From positions 1-32,886 of the forward strand of contig CALXXU010000031.1 of NCBI GenBank assembly GCA_944392765.1: 32,886 bases of DNA. Reading direction: 5' to 3'. The position numbers and the translations under genes are program-made. This DNA is from an uncultured Anaerobiospirillum sp. (GTDB lineage: Bacteria; Pseudomonadota; Gammaproteobacteria; Enterobacterales; Succinivibrionaceae). The notes beneath the pieces are model-generated. The model ran no database searches and was not told the origin of the DNA. It saw only the letters and a list, made by a program, of their open reading frames with translations. Positions 17,241 through 26,300 of the stretch are shown in pieces; the stretch's first letter is position 1; each line of letters begins with the position of its first letter.

Positions 17241-17303
17241 ACGTCATAATAGGGCTGAGTAAATCAAAGAAAAGCAGCTGCAAGTGCTGCTCGGAGGATA
17301 GTC

Positions 17304-18122
17304 ATGAAGTTGAAATTGTTAGCCTGCGCCCTGGCCTTGGTCAGTTCGTTTGCCAGTGCGCAGACGGTGCACGTCTTTGTTCTTGCTGGTCAATCCAATA
17401 TGGTAGGGCGCGATGCGACGCCCTTTGGCTATGACGAAAATCCCAATATTTTGAATTTCACCGATGGCAGGGCGGGCTCTGCCCTCAACCAAATTGAGGT
17501 GGCCGTCGACCCGATCCGCCATGACAAGGATGGGGTCACTTACGGTACCAATGCCGGGCGCCCATTTGCCGAGACCTTGCTGAAGTCCTTGCCTGAGGGC
17601 GACCAGATTCTATTGGTCAATCGTGCTTGGGGTGGCACCGATATTTCTGAGTGGCGTAAGGGCCACGGGCCTAAGGGCTATAGCCCTGATTCAGGCTATA
17701 ACTTGCCGGTCAATCCTTATCAGACCACGATTAACGACACCAAGGCGGCACTTGAGGCGGTCAAAGCTTCAGGCAAGGAGGTTAGCCTCGATGGCATCTT
17801 GTGGCTCCAAGGTGAGTCCGATGTGGACCATTTGACCTGCCCGACTATGTACGCCGCTGCTGTGGTCGATGTTCTGACCAATATGCGGAAGGATTTAGGC
17901 GATCCCGATCTGAAGATTGTGAGCGGTGAGTTTTATCAGGACTATGGTGGGTCCGCAGGTGAGCTCATCTTAGCTACCTTGCCTAAGATCGCGCAAAAGC
18001 TGGGAGCGGGTCTGGCCTCATCAACGGGCGCGCAAGTACTCAGTGATGGGGTGCATCTGACCACCGCCTCGCATCAGGCTTTAGGCGAGCGTATGGCTCA
18101 GGAATACCTCAAGCTCAAATAG
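17304..18122 (+). CDS. Exported SGNH esterase, sialate O-acetylesterase-like
   Basis: A 272-residue protein with a clear signal peptide (MKLKLLACALALVSSFASA, then QTV), so periplasmic or secreted. It has the layout of the SASA/CE6-like group of SGNH hydrolases: block I FVLAGQSNMVG with nucleophile Ser31, VNRAWGGTDISEW as the oxyanion glycine block, WLQGESD, and SDGVHLT with Asp248 and His251 closing the triad. Such enzymes remove O-acetyl groups from sialic acids or from xylan; the substrate cannot be chosen from sequence. Start ATG 17304 has GGAGG 9 bases upstream. It follows the trp operon but is separated by a hairpin and is probably transcribed on its own. It suggests use of host or plant glycans. 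Confidence 0.82.
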   Translation: MKLKLLACALALVSSFASAQTVHVFVLAGQSNMVGRDATPFGYDENPNILNFTDGRAGSALNQIEVAVDPIRHDKDGVTYGTNAGRPFAETLLKSLPEGDQILLVNRAWGGTDISEWRKGHGPKGYSPDSGYNLPVNPYQTTINDTKAALEAVKASGKEVSLDGILWLQGESDVDHLTCPTMYAAAVVDVLTNMRKDLGDPDLKIVSGEFYQDYGGSAGELILATLPKIAQKLGAGLASSTGAQVLSDGVHLTTASHQALGERMAQEYLKLK

Positions 18123-18298
18123 TGCACCAAGCCGCGTACGGTAACTGGGGCGATGCTTCAATCAAAGAAATTGCTCCTCAGCTTGCAGCTAAACTTCCTG
18201 CCCCGTCATGGTACAAAGGGGACAAATTGGCCCTAAGTTTCGTGATACAGGCGACAATCCTAGAAGATGGTGGGGGCAAGGAGGGGGCGGGTGCCTAG
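18122..18298 (+). other. Possible gene remnant or small ORF
   Basis: An open frame of 58 codons begins with GTG 18122, overlapping the esterase stop by one base. The translation has natural-looking patterning (AAYGNWGDASIKEIAPQLAA, then KLPAPSWYKGDKLAL). There is no clear binding site, and codon choice is less biased than in the neighbours. It could be the 3' remnant of a lost gene, a small translated frame, or chance. I recognise no family. Confidence 0.25.
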
Positions 18299-18324
18299 GC
18301 ACACCCCAAGGGGTGGGTTATAAT
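18296..18324 (+). promoter_or_regulatory. Promoter of the NifU-like/GGGtGRT operon
   Basis: TAGGCA (18296-18301), a 17-base spacer and a perfect TATAAT (18319-18324). The -35 lies in the 12-bp palindrome GTGCCTAGGCAC (18291-18302), and the spacer holds a perfect hairpin CACCCC-AA-GGGGTG (18302-18315). This double dyad suggests operator control. The predicted leader is about 150 bases and contains a repeated GCATAAGGA/CCATAAGGA motif (about 18350 and 18379). Confidence 0.6.
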
Positions 18325-18484
18325 GCCCAAGTCTTCTTGGTATCTGTGCCATAAGGATGGATACGCGTGAGGACGGCATAAGGAAGTAAGGGCGCAGCCC
18401 GGTCTTTGTTATGGTGGACTTACGCACTCGTGGAGCAAAACCAAGAGAGCAACGTTAGGATATAGTCACTATTAGGTATCAGAC

Positions 18485-19183
18485 ATGATCTATTCGCACG
18501 AAGTAGAGCAAATGTGCACCGTTAAAAAGGGCGCATATCATGGTCCTGCCCCAATCCCTGAGGAGGGCAAGTGGGTCCAAGCTAAGGAAATCAAGGATAT
18601 CTCTGGCTTAACTCACGGTGTAGGTTGGTGTGCTCCACAACAAGGTGCTTGCAAGCTGACCTTAAATGTTAAGGACGGTATCATTGAAGAGGCCTTAGTT
18701 GAGACCTTAGGTTGCACCGGTATGACCCACTCGGCTGCTATGGCTTCCGAGATTTTACCAGGCAAGACCTTGCTCGAGGCTTTAAATACCGACCTCGTTT
18801 GCGATGCTATCAATACCGCCATGCGCGAGCTCTTCTTACAGATCGTCTACGGCCGTTCGCAAACCGCTTTCTCTGAGGGTGGCTTACCAATCGGTGCTTC
18901 CTTAGAGGACTTAGGTAAGAATCTGCGCAGCCAAGTTGGTACCATGTTCGGCACCAAGGCTAAGGGCGCTCGTTACCTCGAGATGACTGAGGGTTACGTA
19001 ACTCGTTTAGCTTTAAACGATGACAATGAGATCATCGGTTACGAGTTTGTTAACTTAGGCAAGTTAATCGACACCTTAAAGGCCAACCCTGAGATGAAGG
19101 GTTCCGAGGCTATTGCTAAGGTAAAAGGTCACTATGGTCAGTTTGATGACGCTGCCAAGTACATTGACCCAAGACACGAGTAA
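18485..19183 (+). CDS. NifU-like iron-sulfur scaffold-type protein
   Basis: A 232-residue cytoplasmic protein. The segment TLGCTGMTHSAAMASEIL, then PGKTLLEAL (residues 74-100) matches the NifU N-terminal/IscU scaffold motif GCxxxxA...GK(T/S)LEEA, with Cys77 in the place of the central ligand cysteine. Other Cys are at 11, 49, 56 and 106, giving more potential ligands than a canonical three-Cys scaffold. The C-terminal part (about 150-232) is extra to the NifU domain and of unknown role. ATG 18485 has a modest AGGT upstream. The gene is 15 bases from the GGGtGRT gene, and in databases these two are, as I recall, recurrent neighbours in anaerobes. Codon use is as biased as that of enolase, so high expression is likely. 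True Fe-S assembly function is inferred from the domain only. Confidence 0.78.
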   Translation: MIYSHEVEQMCTVKKGAYHGPAPIPEEGKWVQAKEIKDISGLTHGVGWCAPQQGACKLTLNVKDGIIEEALVETLGCTGMTHSAAMASEILPGKTLLEALNTDLVCDAINTAMRELFLQIVYGRSQTAFSEGGLPIGASLEDLGKNLRSQVGTMFGTKAKGARYLEMTEGYVTRLALNDDNEIIGYEFVNLGKLIDTLKANPEMKGSEAIAKVKGHYGQFDDAAKYIDPRHE

Positions 19184-19198
19184 TGAGGTGTACTAAAG

Positions 19199-20203
19199 AT
19201 GGCTTTATTTGAAAGTTACGAGCGTCGCATTGACAAAGTAAACGCTGCTTTGAACGAGAATGGCATTAAGGACTTAGACGAGGCCCGTAAGATCTGCACC
19301 GATCACGGCTTCGATCCTTATGAGATGGTTAAGGCCATTCAGCCAATCGCTTTCGAGAACGCTTGCTGGGCCTATGTTGCTGGCGCTGCAATCGCAATCA
19401 AGAAGCAAGTTAAGACCGCTGCTGACGCTGCCGACGCTATCGGTATTGGCCTGCAAGCCTTCTGCATCCCTGGCTCGGTTGCTGAGGATCGTAAGGTTGG
19501 TATCGGCCACGGTGGCTTAGGTGCTATGTTATTACGCGACGAGACCAAGTGCTTTGCTTTCTTAGCTGGCCACGAGTCCTTTGCTGCTGCTGAGGGTGCT
19601 ATTGGTATCGTTCGTAACGCCAACAAGTCTCGCAAGACCCCACTGCGCGTTATCTTAAATGGCTTAGGCAAGGACGCCGCTCAGATCATTTCCCGTATCA
19701 ACGGCTTCACCTATGTCCAGACCAAGTTCCACTATGACTCTGGTGAGTTAGAGATCGTTCGCGAGATCCCTTACTCCAAGGGTGAGCGTGCTGCTGTTCG
19801 TTGCTATGGTGCTGACGACGTTCGTGAAGGCGTTGCCATCATGCACAAGGAAGGTGTTGACGTTTCCATCACTGGTAACTCCACCAACCCAACCCGCTTC
19901 CAGCACCCAGTTGCCGCTACCTACAAGAAGGAGTGCTACGCTTTAGGCAAGAAGTACTTCTCGGTAGCTTCTGGTGGTGGTACCGGTCGTACCTTACACC
20001 CAGACAACATGGCCGCTGGTCCTGCTTCTTACGGCATGACCGACACCATGGGTCGTATGCACTCTGACGCTCAATTTGCCGGTTCCTCGTCGGTTCCAGC
20101 TCACGTTGAGATGATGGGCTTCTTAGGCATGGGTAACAACCCAATGGTAGGCGCTACCGTCGCTATCGCCGTTGCCGTTGACCAGGCTTTAAACAAGAAG
20201 TAA
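19199..20203 (+). CDS. GGGtGRT family protein, function unknown
   Basis: A 334-residue soluble protein recognised by SVASGGGTGRTLHP (residues 256-268), the motif that names the GGGtGRT family, with other strongly patterned segments: GSVAEDRKVGIGHGGLGAML, HESFAAAEGAIGIVRNANKS, SITGNSTNPTRFQHP and GPASYGMTDTMGRMHSDAQF. Six Cys (33, 56, 89, 118, 202, 246) could bind metal or a cluster. There is no signal peptide or membrane helix. The Gly-rich loop resembles a nucleotide or phosphate loop, but no activity is established to my knowledge. It is second in a two-gene operon with the NifU-like gene (GAGGTG in the 15-base gap) and ends at a strong palindromic terminator. Codons are strongly optimised, suggesting an abundant protein. 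Confidence 0.85.
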   Translation: MALFESYERRIDKVNAALNENGIKDLDEARKICTDHGFDPYEMVKAIQPIAFENACWAYVAGAAIAIKKQVKTAADAADAIGIGLQAFCIPGSVAEDRKVGIGHGGLGAMLLRDETKCFAFLAGHESFAAAEGAIGIVRNANKSRKTPLRVILNGLGKDAAQIISRINGFTYVQTKFHYDSGELEIVREIPYSKGERAAVRCYGADDVREGVAIMHKEGVDVSITGNSTNPTRFQHPVAATYKKECYALGKKYFSVASGGGTGRTLHPDNMAAGPASYGMTDTMGRMHSDAQFAGSSSVPAHVEMMGFLGMGNNPMVGATVAIAVAVDQALNKK

Positions 20204-20264
20204 TGGTTTGATACCTAATGACCAAGGCGTGTCCTGGCAAATTAGGGCACGTCTTATGTAGCAC

Positions 20265-20288
20265 AAATGGGCCTTAAGGCCCATTTTT
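20265..20288 (+). terminator. Rho-independent terminator (perfect palindrome)
   Basis: AAATGGGCC-TTAA-GGCCCATTT followed by T's: a 9-bp perfect stem, 60 bases after the GGGtGRT stop. A second, imperfect stem (GCGTGTCC with GGGCACGT, about 20227-20252) precedes it. Being symmetric it could also slow transcription from the opposite side. Confidence 0.85.
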
Positions 20289-20553
20289 ACGCCCTGTCTG
20301 TTGTATCTATTAAAAACAGAAATGAGCCGCCACCTGGCAGGAGGTCCGGCCTTGGCGCCGTAGAGCGGTAGTGTCATCAGGTTTTGCCCGTGTGTTTGCC
20401 CACGCGCGTAGTGGCCCATCCATAAGGATGGCTGTCCAGCGCCCTTTAGTGGCTCAGCCGCGCACTAAGAGGGCGCAGAGCTGCCTGAGCGCAGGGCGGT
20501 AGGGCCACGGGGCCTGCTGAGCGCCGTCGCTGCGGTGGCATCGTGCAGCTGGT
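20289..20553. other. Hairpin-rich gap before the diguanylate cyclase 3' end
   Basis: No gene. CCATCC-ATAA-GGATGG (about 20416-20431) and CGCCCTTTAGTG/CACTAAGAGGGCG (20440-20451 and 20463-20475, one bulged base) are stable stems just past the stop of the minus-strand diguanylate cyclase gene. Neither has a T-run on the minus strand; they may be REP-like or mark a Rho-dependent end. Confidence 0.5.
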
Positions 20554-22491
20554 TTAGGCAACGTGCATGCGGCGCTCGCGGGTTGCGTAGAAGGCACGCT
20601 TTTGGTCGTACATCTTCTTTTCTGCAGCTTTGATGAGCTGGGAAATCGACGCCACATTGTTCTGACTTTCGATGCCCACAGAAATATGGTAATCGTTGAC
20701 CTGAAGCTCTTGCGCCAAGGCCGCACTACGCTCGAGGAAGTCCTGCTCGTTAGTGCCAGGGGCAAAGAGCACAAACTCGTCGCCGCCAACACGATACATG
20801 TAGTCGGTGTTGAAGTACTGGCTAATGCCTTGTGCTACCGTGCTTAACATCTTATCGCCTAAGTCGTGACCCTTGGTGTTGTTCATTTCACGCAGGCCGT
20901 TGACGTCGATGTAGATACAGGTTAAGGCGTCATGATGCTCAGCAAAGATCTTATTGAGGTCACGCTCATAGCGATTGCGATTGTGCATGCCCGTTAAGCT
21001 GTCGCGATCGCCTTGCTCTTGTAAGTCAGCGCGATTCTTGACGTTGTTGCAGTACATACCAAAGCTGAAGCTCATCGCCTTCATCAGGGCGTAGTTGAGC
21101 GGATCCTTTGGCCCGTTGGCGATGACCAGGATGCCACTCATATGACCCGAGACCACATCCATGACCGGAACCGCCAGGATGCTCCTGACATCTGCTTTAG
21201 CTGCGGCCGGATGATCCTTGGCAATTTCAGCAGGGTCGTAGGTCTCGTAGAATTCATGACCTGCTCTAAAGTATTGGAGCAGCTTAACTGGTGGAGCTAG
21301 GGAATCCTTAGTGCCTTCGACGGCAGGCTCACCCTTAATCCAGCGATAGTACTGACTGATACCACTTTCGGTAACCCAGAAGGATATATGCTCGGAGTTC
21401 ATAATGCTGCCGAGCTGCTCAATAGCGGCAAAGAGATTTTCTTTCTTTTCGTGGGCGTTGAAGAGGTAGTGCTCCACTTTTTGGATATTTTTAACGGTAT
21501 CGAGGCGTCTTTGCTTAGCGGCGGTGACTTTGCGGAAGTCACGGAAGAGCCAAATAAGGTAAAGCGCAAAGCACGCCAGCTCAAAAGCTAAGAAGTAATT
21601 AAGGATGTGCTCGATATGGATCGAGCTGGCAAAAACCACTCTCTCAGGCACCGATAGGGCGACACGCCATTCATTGATTTTAAGTGGAGTGTAGTAGAAA
21701 TAGAGATATTCGCCGATAGTGCGCGAAACAAAGACCACATAATTGCTTTCGCCAGTGATCAGGCCTCGCTTTAAGATTTTGTCATCATAGCCCGGAGCCA
21801 TCGGACGACTGCCTAAGGCGTACATATTGACCACACTAGCTGGGTGCCAGGTATCGAGAAATAAGTCGCCGGTGGTACCATCTAAAACGTAGAGTGCACC
21901 CTTACCGCCATAGGGGGTGATATTAACTACATCCGGCATATTTTCGACCATGATTAAACCGTAGAGCATAGCGACTACTTCATTGTTCTTGATTACTGGA
22001 ACGTAGTGGCGTACGACATAGGACTTAGGCTCTAAGAGGTCATGTTCACGATCGCTGATATGAGCGCCATGGGCAACTTCCTGCTCAAAGGAGAGCTGGC
22101 CGCTGGCATCAACTATAGTGCCATCACGGGTGATGACCTTATTGTCTGGTAAGAGCAGCTCGACATAGGACATCATACCCAAGCGGTCAAAGGAATGCAG
22201 CAATTGCCACAGTTGAGGCGAACTCAAATCATCGTTTTGGGCGATTACATTGGCTAAAAGCTCGAGCTGCTCGCGATCATTAGCCGCGTTTTGTTCGATA
22301 TAGCTTGCAATGTCGCGCGCTTCACGGTAGAGACGCTCAAAGCAGCGCTCGGTCTCAGCCTGGTTTATATGGCGCATCATGAGAATCGAGGCCACCAATA
22401 CTAGGCCGATCATGAGAACGGTCATGGTCGCAGACCGTCCCCAATTTAATTCATCGCTCTGTGACGAGGTAAATTTGCGCCAATTCCACAT
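20554..22491 (-). CDS. Membrane diguanylate cyclase (sensor-GAF-GGDEF)
   Basis: A 645-residue inner-membrane enzyme expected to make cyclic di-GMP from two GTP. TM1 is at about 21-39, a periplasmic Cache-like sensor at about 41-293, TM2 at about 295-316, a GAF-like domain at about 345-485 and GGDEF at about 495-640. The active site YRVGGDEFVLF is intact (GGDEF 569-573). The first metal Asp is in IYIDVNG (Asp529), with NNTKGHDLGD following. The RxxD inhibitory site expected five residues before GGDEF reads FNTD, so product inhibition through that site is probably lost. No EAL domain is present. The ligand of the periplasmic domain is unknown. The gene is alone on its strand. The ribosome binding site before ATG 22491 is weak (AGGGC). 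Confidence 0.9.
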   Translation of the reverse strand: MWNWRKFTSSQSDELNWGRSATMTVLMIGLVLVASILMMRHINQAETERCFERLYREARDIASYIEQNAANDREQLELLANVIAQNDDLSSPQLWQLLHSFDRLGMMSYVELLLPDNKVITRDGTIVDASGQLSFEQEVAHGAHISDREHDLLEPKSYVVRHYVPVIKNNEVVAMLYGLIMVENMPDVVNITPYGGKGALYVLDGTTGDLFLDTWHPASVVNMYALGSRPMAPGYDDKILKRGLITGESNYVVFVSRTIGEYLYFYYTPLKINEWRVALSVPERVVFASSIHIEHILNYFLAFELACFALYLIWLFRDFRKVTAAKQRRLDTVKNIQKVEHYLFNAHEKKENLFAAIEQLGSIMNSEHISFWVTESGISQYYRWIKGEPAVEGTKDSLAPPVKLLQYFRAGHEFYETYDPAEIAKDHPAAAKADVRSILAVPVMDVVSGHMSGILVIANGPKDPLNYALMKAMSFSFGMYCNNVKNRADLQEQGDRDSLTGMHNRNRYERDLNKIFAEHHDALTCIYIDVNGLREMNNTKGHDLGDKMLSTVAQGISQYFNTDYMYRVGGDEFVLFAPGTNEQDFLERSAALAQELQVNDYHISVGIESQNNVASISQLIKAAEKKMYDQKRAFYATRERRMHVA

Positions 22492-22699
22492 AACGTCATG
22501 CCCTAAGTTCAGTTAGATTTGATGGCAGCTGAGACCTGGGCTGTGGTTATAGGCTGGGTCTACATTTGCCATTCCTACGCGCTCTGTAACTAGACGGCGA
22601 GCACTATAACACATAACGCGAAGTGGTAACTATGACCAAGGCGGCATCTTAGAAGCTTTTATGCTACGAGGCCAACCAAGTTAAGCTGACTAGTTGGGC

Positions 22700-22855
22700 C
22701 TAGTGGTAGATTCGCTTTGCATAGCAAAACAGATATTGCCCCGAGACAAGCTTGAGGCAGAGCAGGTTGGCGCAGGATAGTGAGTTCTAACTCAGCTCAC
22801 AAGCTAGGCGATGGAAGCTTCTGCGTTTTGTCATCCAATCCAAATCTACCACTAG
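22700..22855. repeat. 13-bp inverted repeats enclosing 130 bases
   Basis: CTAGTGGTAGATT (22700-22712) and AATCTACCACTAG (22843-22855) are perfect complements. Inside, CAAAACAGA (about 22723-22731) can pair with TCTG(CG)TTTTG (about 22820-22830), and smaller hairpins TTTGC/GCAAA and TGAGTT/AACTCA occur. The whole could fold as one long stem (a structured RNA) or be a small MITE-like insertion. No coding potential is seen. Confidence 0.55.
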
Positions 22856-22887
22856 AACTCATTTGATTCTGCCGGCATCAATTTTTT

Positions 22888-22902
22888 GCACTATAATAGT
22901 GC
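22888..22902. promoter_or_regulatory. Palindrome over a TATAAT box
   Basis: GCACTAT-A-ATAGTGC, a perfect 7-bp inverted repeat with TATAAT at 22892-22897 in its middle. The spacing to any TTGACA-like hexamer is poor (TTGATT lies 23 bases upstream). It could be an operator placed on a -10 box. Confidence 0.4.
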
Positions 22903-23138
22903 CGTGCTAATTATAGTATCGATAAAGCGAGCTATCGGTGCACCATTGCTCGATTTGGGGCGTGCTCCTAGGGGCGGTGCACTTAGCGCTACACTAGGAC
23001 TTGCAACTGGTACTAAACCGGAGGCAAAGATTAGGAGCAACTGCTAGCTCGGAATTTAAGGTGAGGGTCGTTAGGGCTTTAAGGTTAGAGCTGTTTGGGC
23101 TTTAAGGCGATGGATGTCGCCCCCTGTACACGGCCTGA

Positions 23139-23154
23139 TGTGGGCAAGCTCACA
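23139..23154. promoter_or_regulatory. CRP-like site upstream of the large exported protein
   Basis: TGTGG-N6-TCACA, within the wider dyad CCTGAT...ATCAGG (23134-23162). One base differs from the CRP half-site consensus. It lies about 215 bases before the start codon used here. A second dyad AAAGTGT-N8-ACACTTT is at 23176-23197, whose left half also reads TGTGA. Confidence 0.45.
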
Positions 23155-23368
23155 TAATCAGGTAAAGATCTGCCCAAAGTGTGAGCGGCTACACTTTCCC
23201 TAAGAAAAGCCCTTGAATTTACCCTTAAATAGATACAAGATACAACATTAGTAGTGGTAAAGCCAGCCACATGTGATGAAGTTGGCCCTGAGCAGAAATT
23301 TGGTTCTGAGGGGGCGGGATCATGTGGCATTGTCATGCAGTAAAGAAGACGTTTCTTTCGGAGGAGTT

Positions 23369-26300
23369 ATGTCACGGCATGAGCTAAGGCCTCACGTACA
23401 TTCTGCCTGTGCTCACTTCAAGTGCTGCCTGGAGACCCAGAAGGCATTGGGGCCATCACTAGAAGATGCTCGCACCACGATAAGAGTACCTGCCATGGAG
23501 CAGCGTGCTCGTTTTAGCATGCTTGCTTGTGCCCTTGCTGTAACTTTACCTCTCATAGCCTTAAGCTTTACTGCGCCGGTTCGTGCTGACGTGTTATTGC
23601 GTCCTCCGGCTTCCATGTCTACGACCCAATCAACAGCAGACGCATCAGAGCCTCCCGCAACCGCTTCGGTCGCGGTGGGAACCGTGTCGGCCCCGGCAGA
23701 GACAAATTCAACCCCATCAAAGACTATTTCAGGCTCCGCAGCTCCGTCCACTCCTGAGACTGCGCCCGCCCCAGCTGCGCCCGTCCCAGCTGCGCCCGCC
23801 CCAGCATATACTGGGCTGCCATTGGATGCTGCTTTGGCGGCGGCCCCAACTCCGGTTGCTGAGGTGAAACCACCAATGGAGCTGAGCGCTGCATTACCAG
23901 ATGCAGCTTGGCTTGGACCTTCGGCCTTGCTTAAACAAGGTTTGAGTGCGCTGCAATGGAGTCAAGTGAGTGCACAAGCCCAAGCGGAACTTAAGCGCAA
24001 TCATTTAGACGGCTTTGTCTATTCCCCGCGTATTGCGTCGATCTTTGCCCGCTACGGCATCGATGGCTCTTTTATCGCCCAGCGCCTAGGCACCAATTAT
24101 CTTTTTGGCTATAACTTCTTGCTGGCGCAACATAAATTCGCACCTGATGCCACCTTTAACTTTGTCAGTGCCTATTTGAGCTTGGCCTTGCAAGCAGTGC
24201 CGGACATTGACGTTAAGTTCTTAAATTACCGTGATGTCGCGGCCGCCCCAAGTGCAACTGGCCTGAGAACCCATGTGCCGGAGTTAAAGCCACAGGATCC
24301 AGCAGTGCCGCAAAGGACAAACCCGCCACAAGAGGCGCAGCAAGAACGCTCTTTTGGTCACATGGGCTTTACTATGGGCAAAGCTTGGCCTCATCCTGTG
24401 ATGGCTTTAAATCCGGCTACCTCGAAGTCGCAGCTGCCACCTGAGGGGGCCTTGGTGCCTGATGAGAAGCTGACTCATAATAAGGGTGAGGCTCAGGAGC
24501 CTAAGGCCAAGCGCAATCGGTCGGCTGATGAAATGCAAAGAATGGATGCTGCGTTCCATTCCCTCTATCCGGTCTATCCTTACGATAGTGATACCTCGAT
24601 GCGCGTGGCCTTTACCACGGGTAATGCCAAGGTCAACTCTTATTGGGCGGAACTGGTGGAGCCAAGCCGGATCCAGCAAGCCTTGGAATTATTGGGTCTG
24701 AGCACGAGCGGTCTAGTCATCACCGATGCCAATAAGCGTACCTTCTGGCAAGATCGCAGCTTGCAATATAGCCTTATCACCGAGGTGGCCTTCTTAAATC
24801 GCCTGGCGCAGTGCTCGCTGACCGGCTCCAGTCTCCAACACGACAGTGCCGATCCGAATGTAGATTCGGACGAGCAAGTAGCGCAGATGATGACCTGGGC
24901 TAAGACCGGAACCTTGGTCGATCACGCCTTAATCGCTGCCCAAAAACAGCATCAAAATGAAGAGCCAACGGTCAAGCCTCAGGCTAAGAGCGCGGCGGGA
25001 ATTAAAGAGCGCGGTTTAATCAGCGCGGCTAATGCCCAAAGTGAAAGTGTCCATCCTGCTATCAAGTCGACTTTGAGTTCAGTGCAGCAGCGGCACCAAG
25101 ATATCTGCAATCAAGTGCTTGATGTGGCAGTGGTCGCCGTCTTTGATCAGCAAGGCAATGTGGTGCGTCTGAGCAATGGTCGGGGCGATAACGACTTAAA
25201 TCGTTACAACAAGTACTATGTGCTCTATGGTAAGAGCAATGTGATTGATGGCGGCTCGGCACTGTTTCAGCAGCAAATCTATCGCTACGCTGGCTTAATC
25301 AGCGATGAGCAGGGCCATGTTGTCAGCTTTGCCCTCGCCGTACCAATGGGGCCGAAGTTTTCGGCGCACGATGGCGCCCATTTGCTCAATCAGATTTTGC
25401 AGGAGACTTTACTCCTGCCGAAGAGTCACGATTTGAGTATGGGCTTAGCTCTGCAAGAGCATAAGGATGAAATTCCACCAGAGTTGTACGGCTCTAATTT
25501 TGGCGCCAATAATATTTTCAATGCGGCAGGTGAGACTAATGTCAGCTTGCTTAAGATGCCGCTTTCTAACTTTGGAGCCAGCTCTGATCAAATCAGCGCA
25601 TTGCAGGGCGCTTACTTACGCAATCATAACCTGACCAAGTTGTATGTAGCCCAAACGGCGATGTTGGATGCAATGGGACCTGATTTACAGCAGCTCGCTT
25701 TGCAAGGCTCTAACGTTACAGGTCACGTCCTCACTGGCTTGAACCCGTATGAGTCAGCACAGAATCAAGATGGGGCTCATCATCGCTCTGAGGAGCCAGG
25801 TACGATGATGCCACGGCGTCCGGCCTTAGATGGCCGTACCGGCGCGGCCTCCAAAAACTTAGAGGCGGAGATTGATTTATCTCAGGTCGAAATCCAGACC
25901 AATAACAACGCTTACGCCTCTTATCGCCAAGGTGTGATCAACGATATTAATTCCCCGCGCTATCCGCACACGCAGGATACGGATGACATGATGGCGATGC
26001 TGGAAGATGACTATCATGGGCTTGATGGCAAGGAAGTATTGCACGACTATGAAGGCAATACCGCCGGTTCAGTACGTCGTTCGGTCTTTGCCAATAGTGT
26101 GCTTGATAAGGCGCAAGAGCGGGTTGAGCAGGCTCAAGCGGGCGTTAGCGCCGAGCGTATTGAGCAACAGGCCAGTGATAAGCGTCAGGCATTTTTTGAT
26201 GTCATTGATGAAATCTCGCATCAAGAGACTCCAGTCTCGGCCTTAGAGCGTCAGCGTATGGTGCGCGCCAGCACCGAAGCAGCTCAAAGTGCTTCGATCA

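Larger units (their letters stand above)
22492..23368. other. Long regulatory gap between divergent genes
   Basis: No gene is supported in these 877 bases between the divergently oriented diguanylate cyclase and the large exported protein. It holds a possible minus-strand -10 (TATAGT, plus-strand 22603-22608, poor -35) and a 13-bp inverted repeat pair at 22700-22855. A TATAAT-centred palindrome lies at 22888-22902 and two dyads at 23139-23154 and 23176-23197. The density of symmetric sites suggests complex control of one or both genes. Confidence 0.5.
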
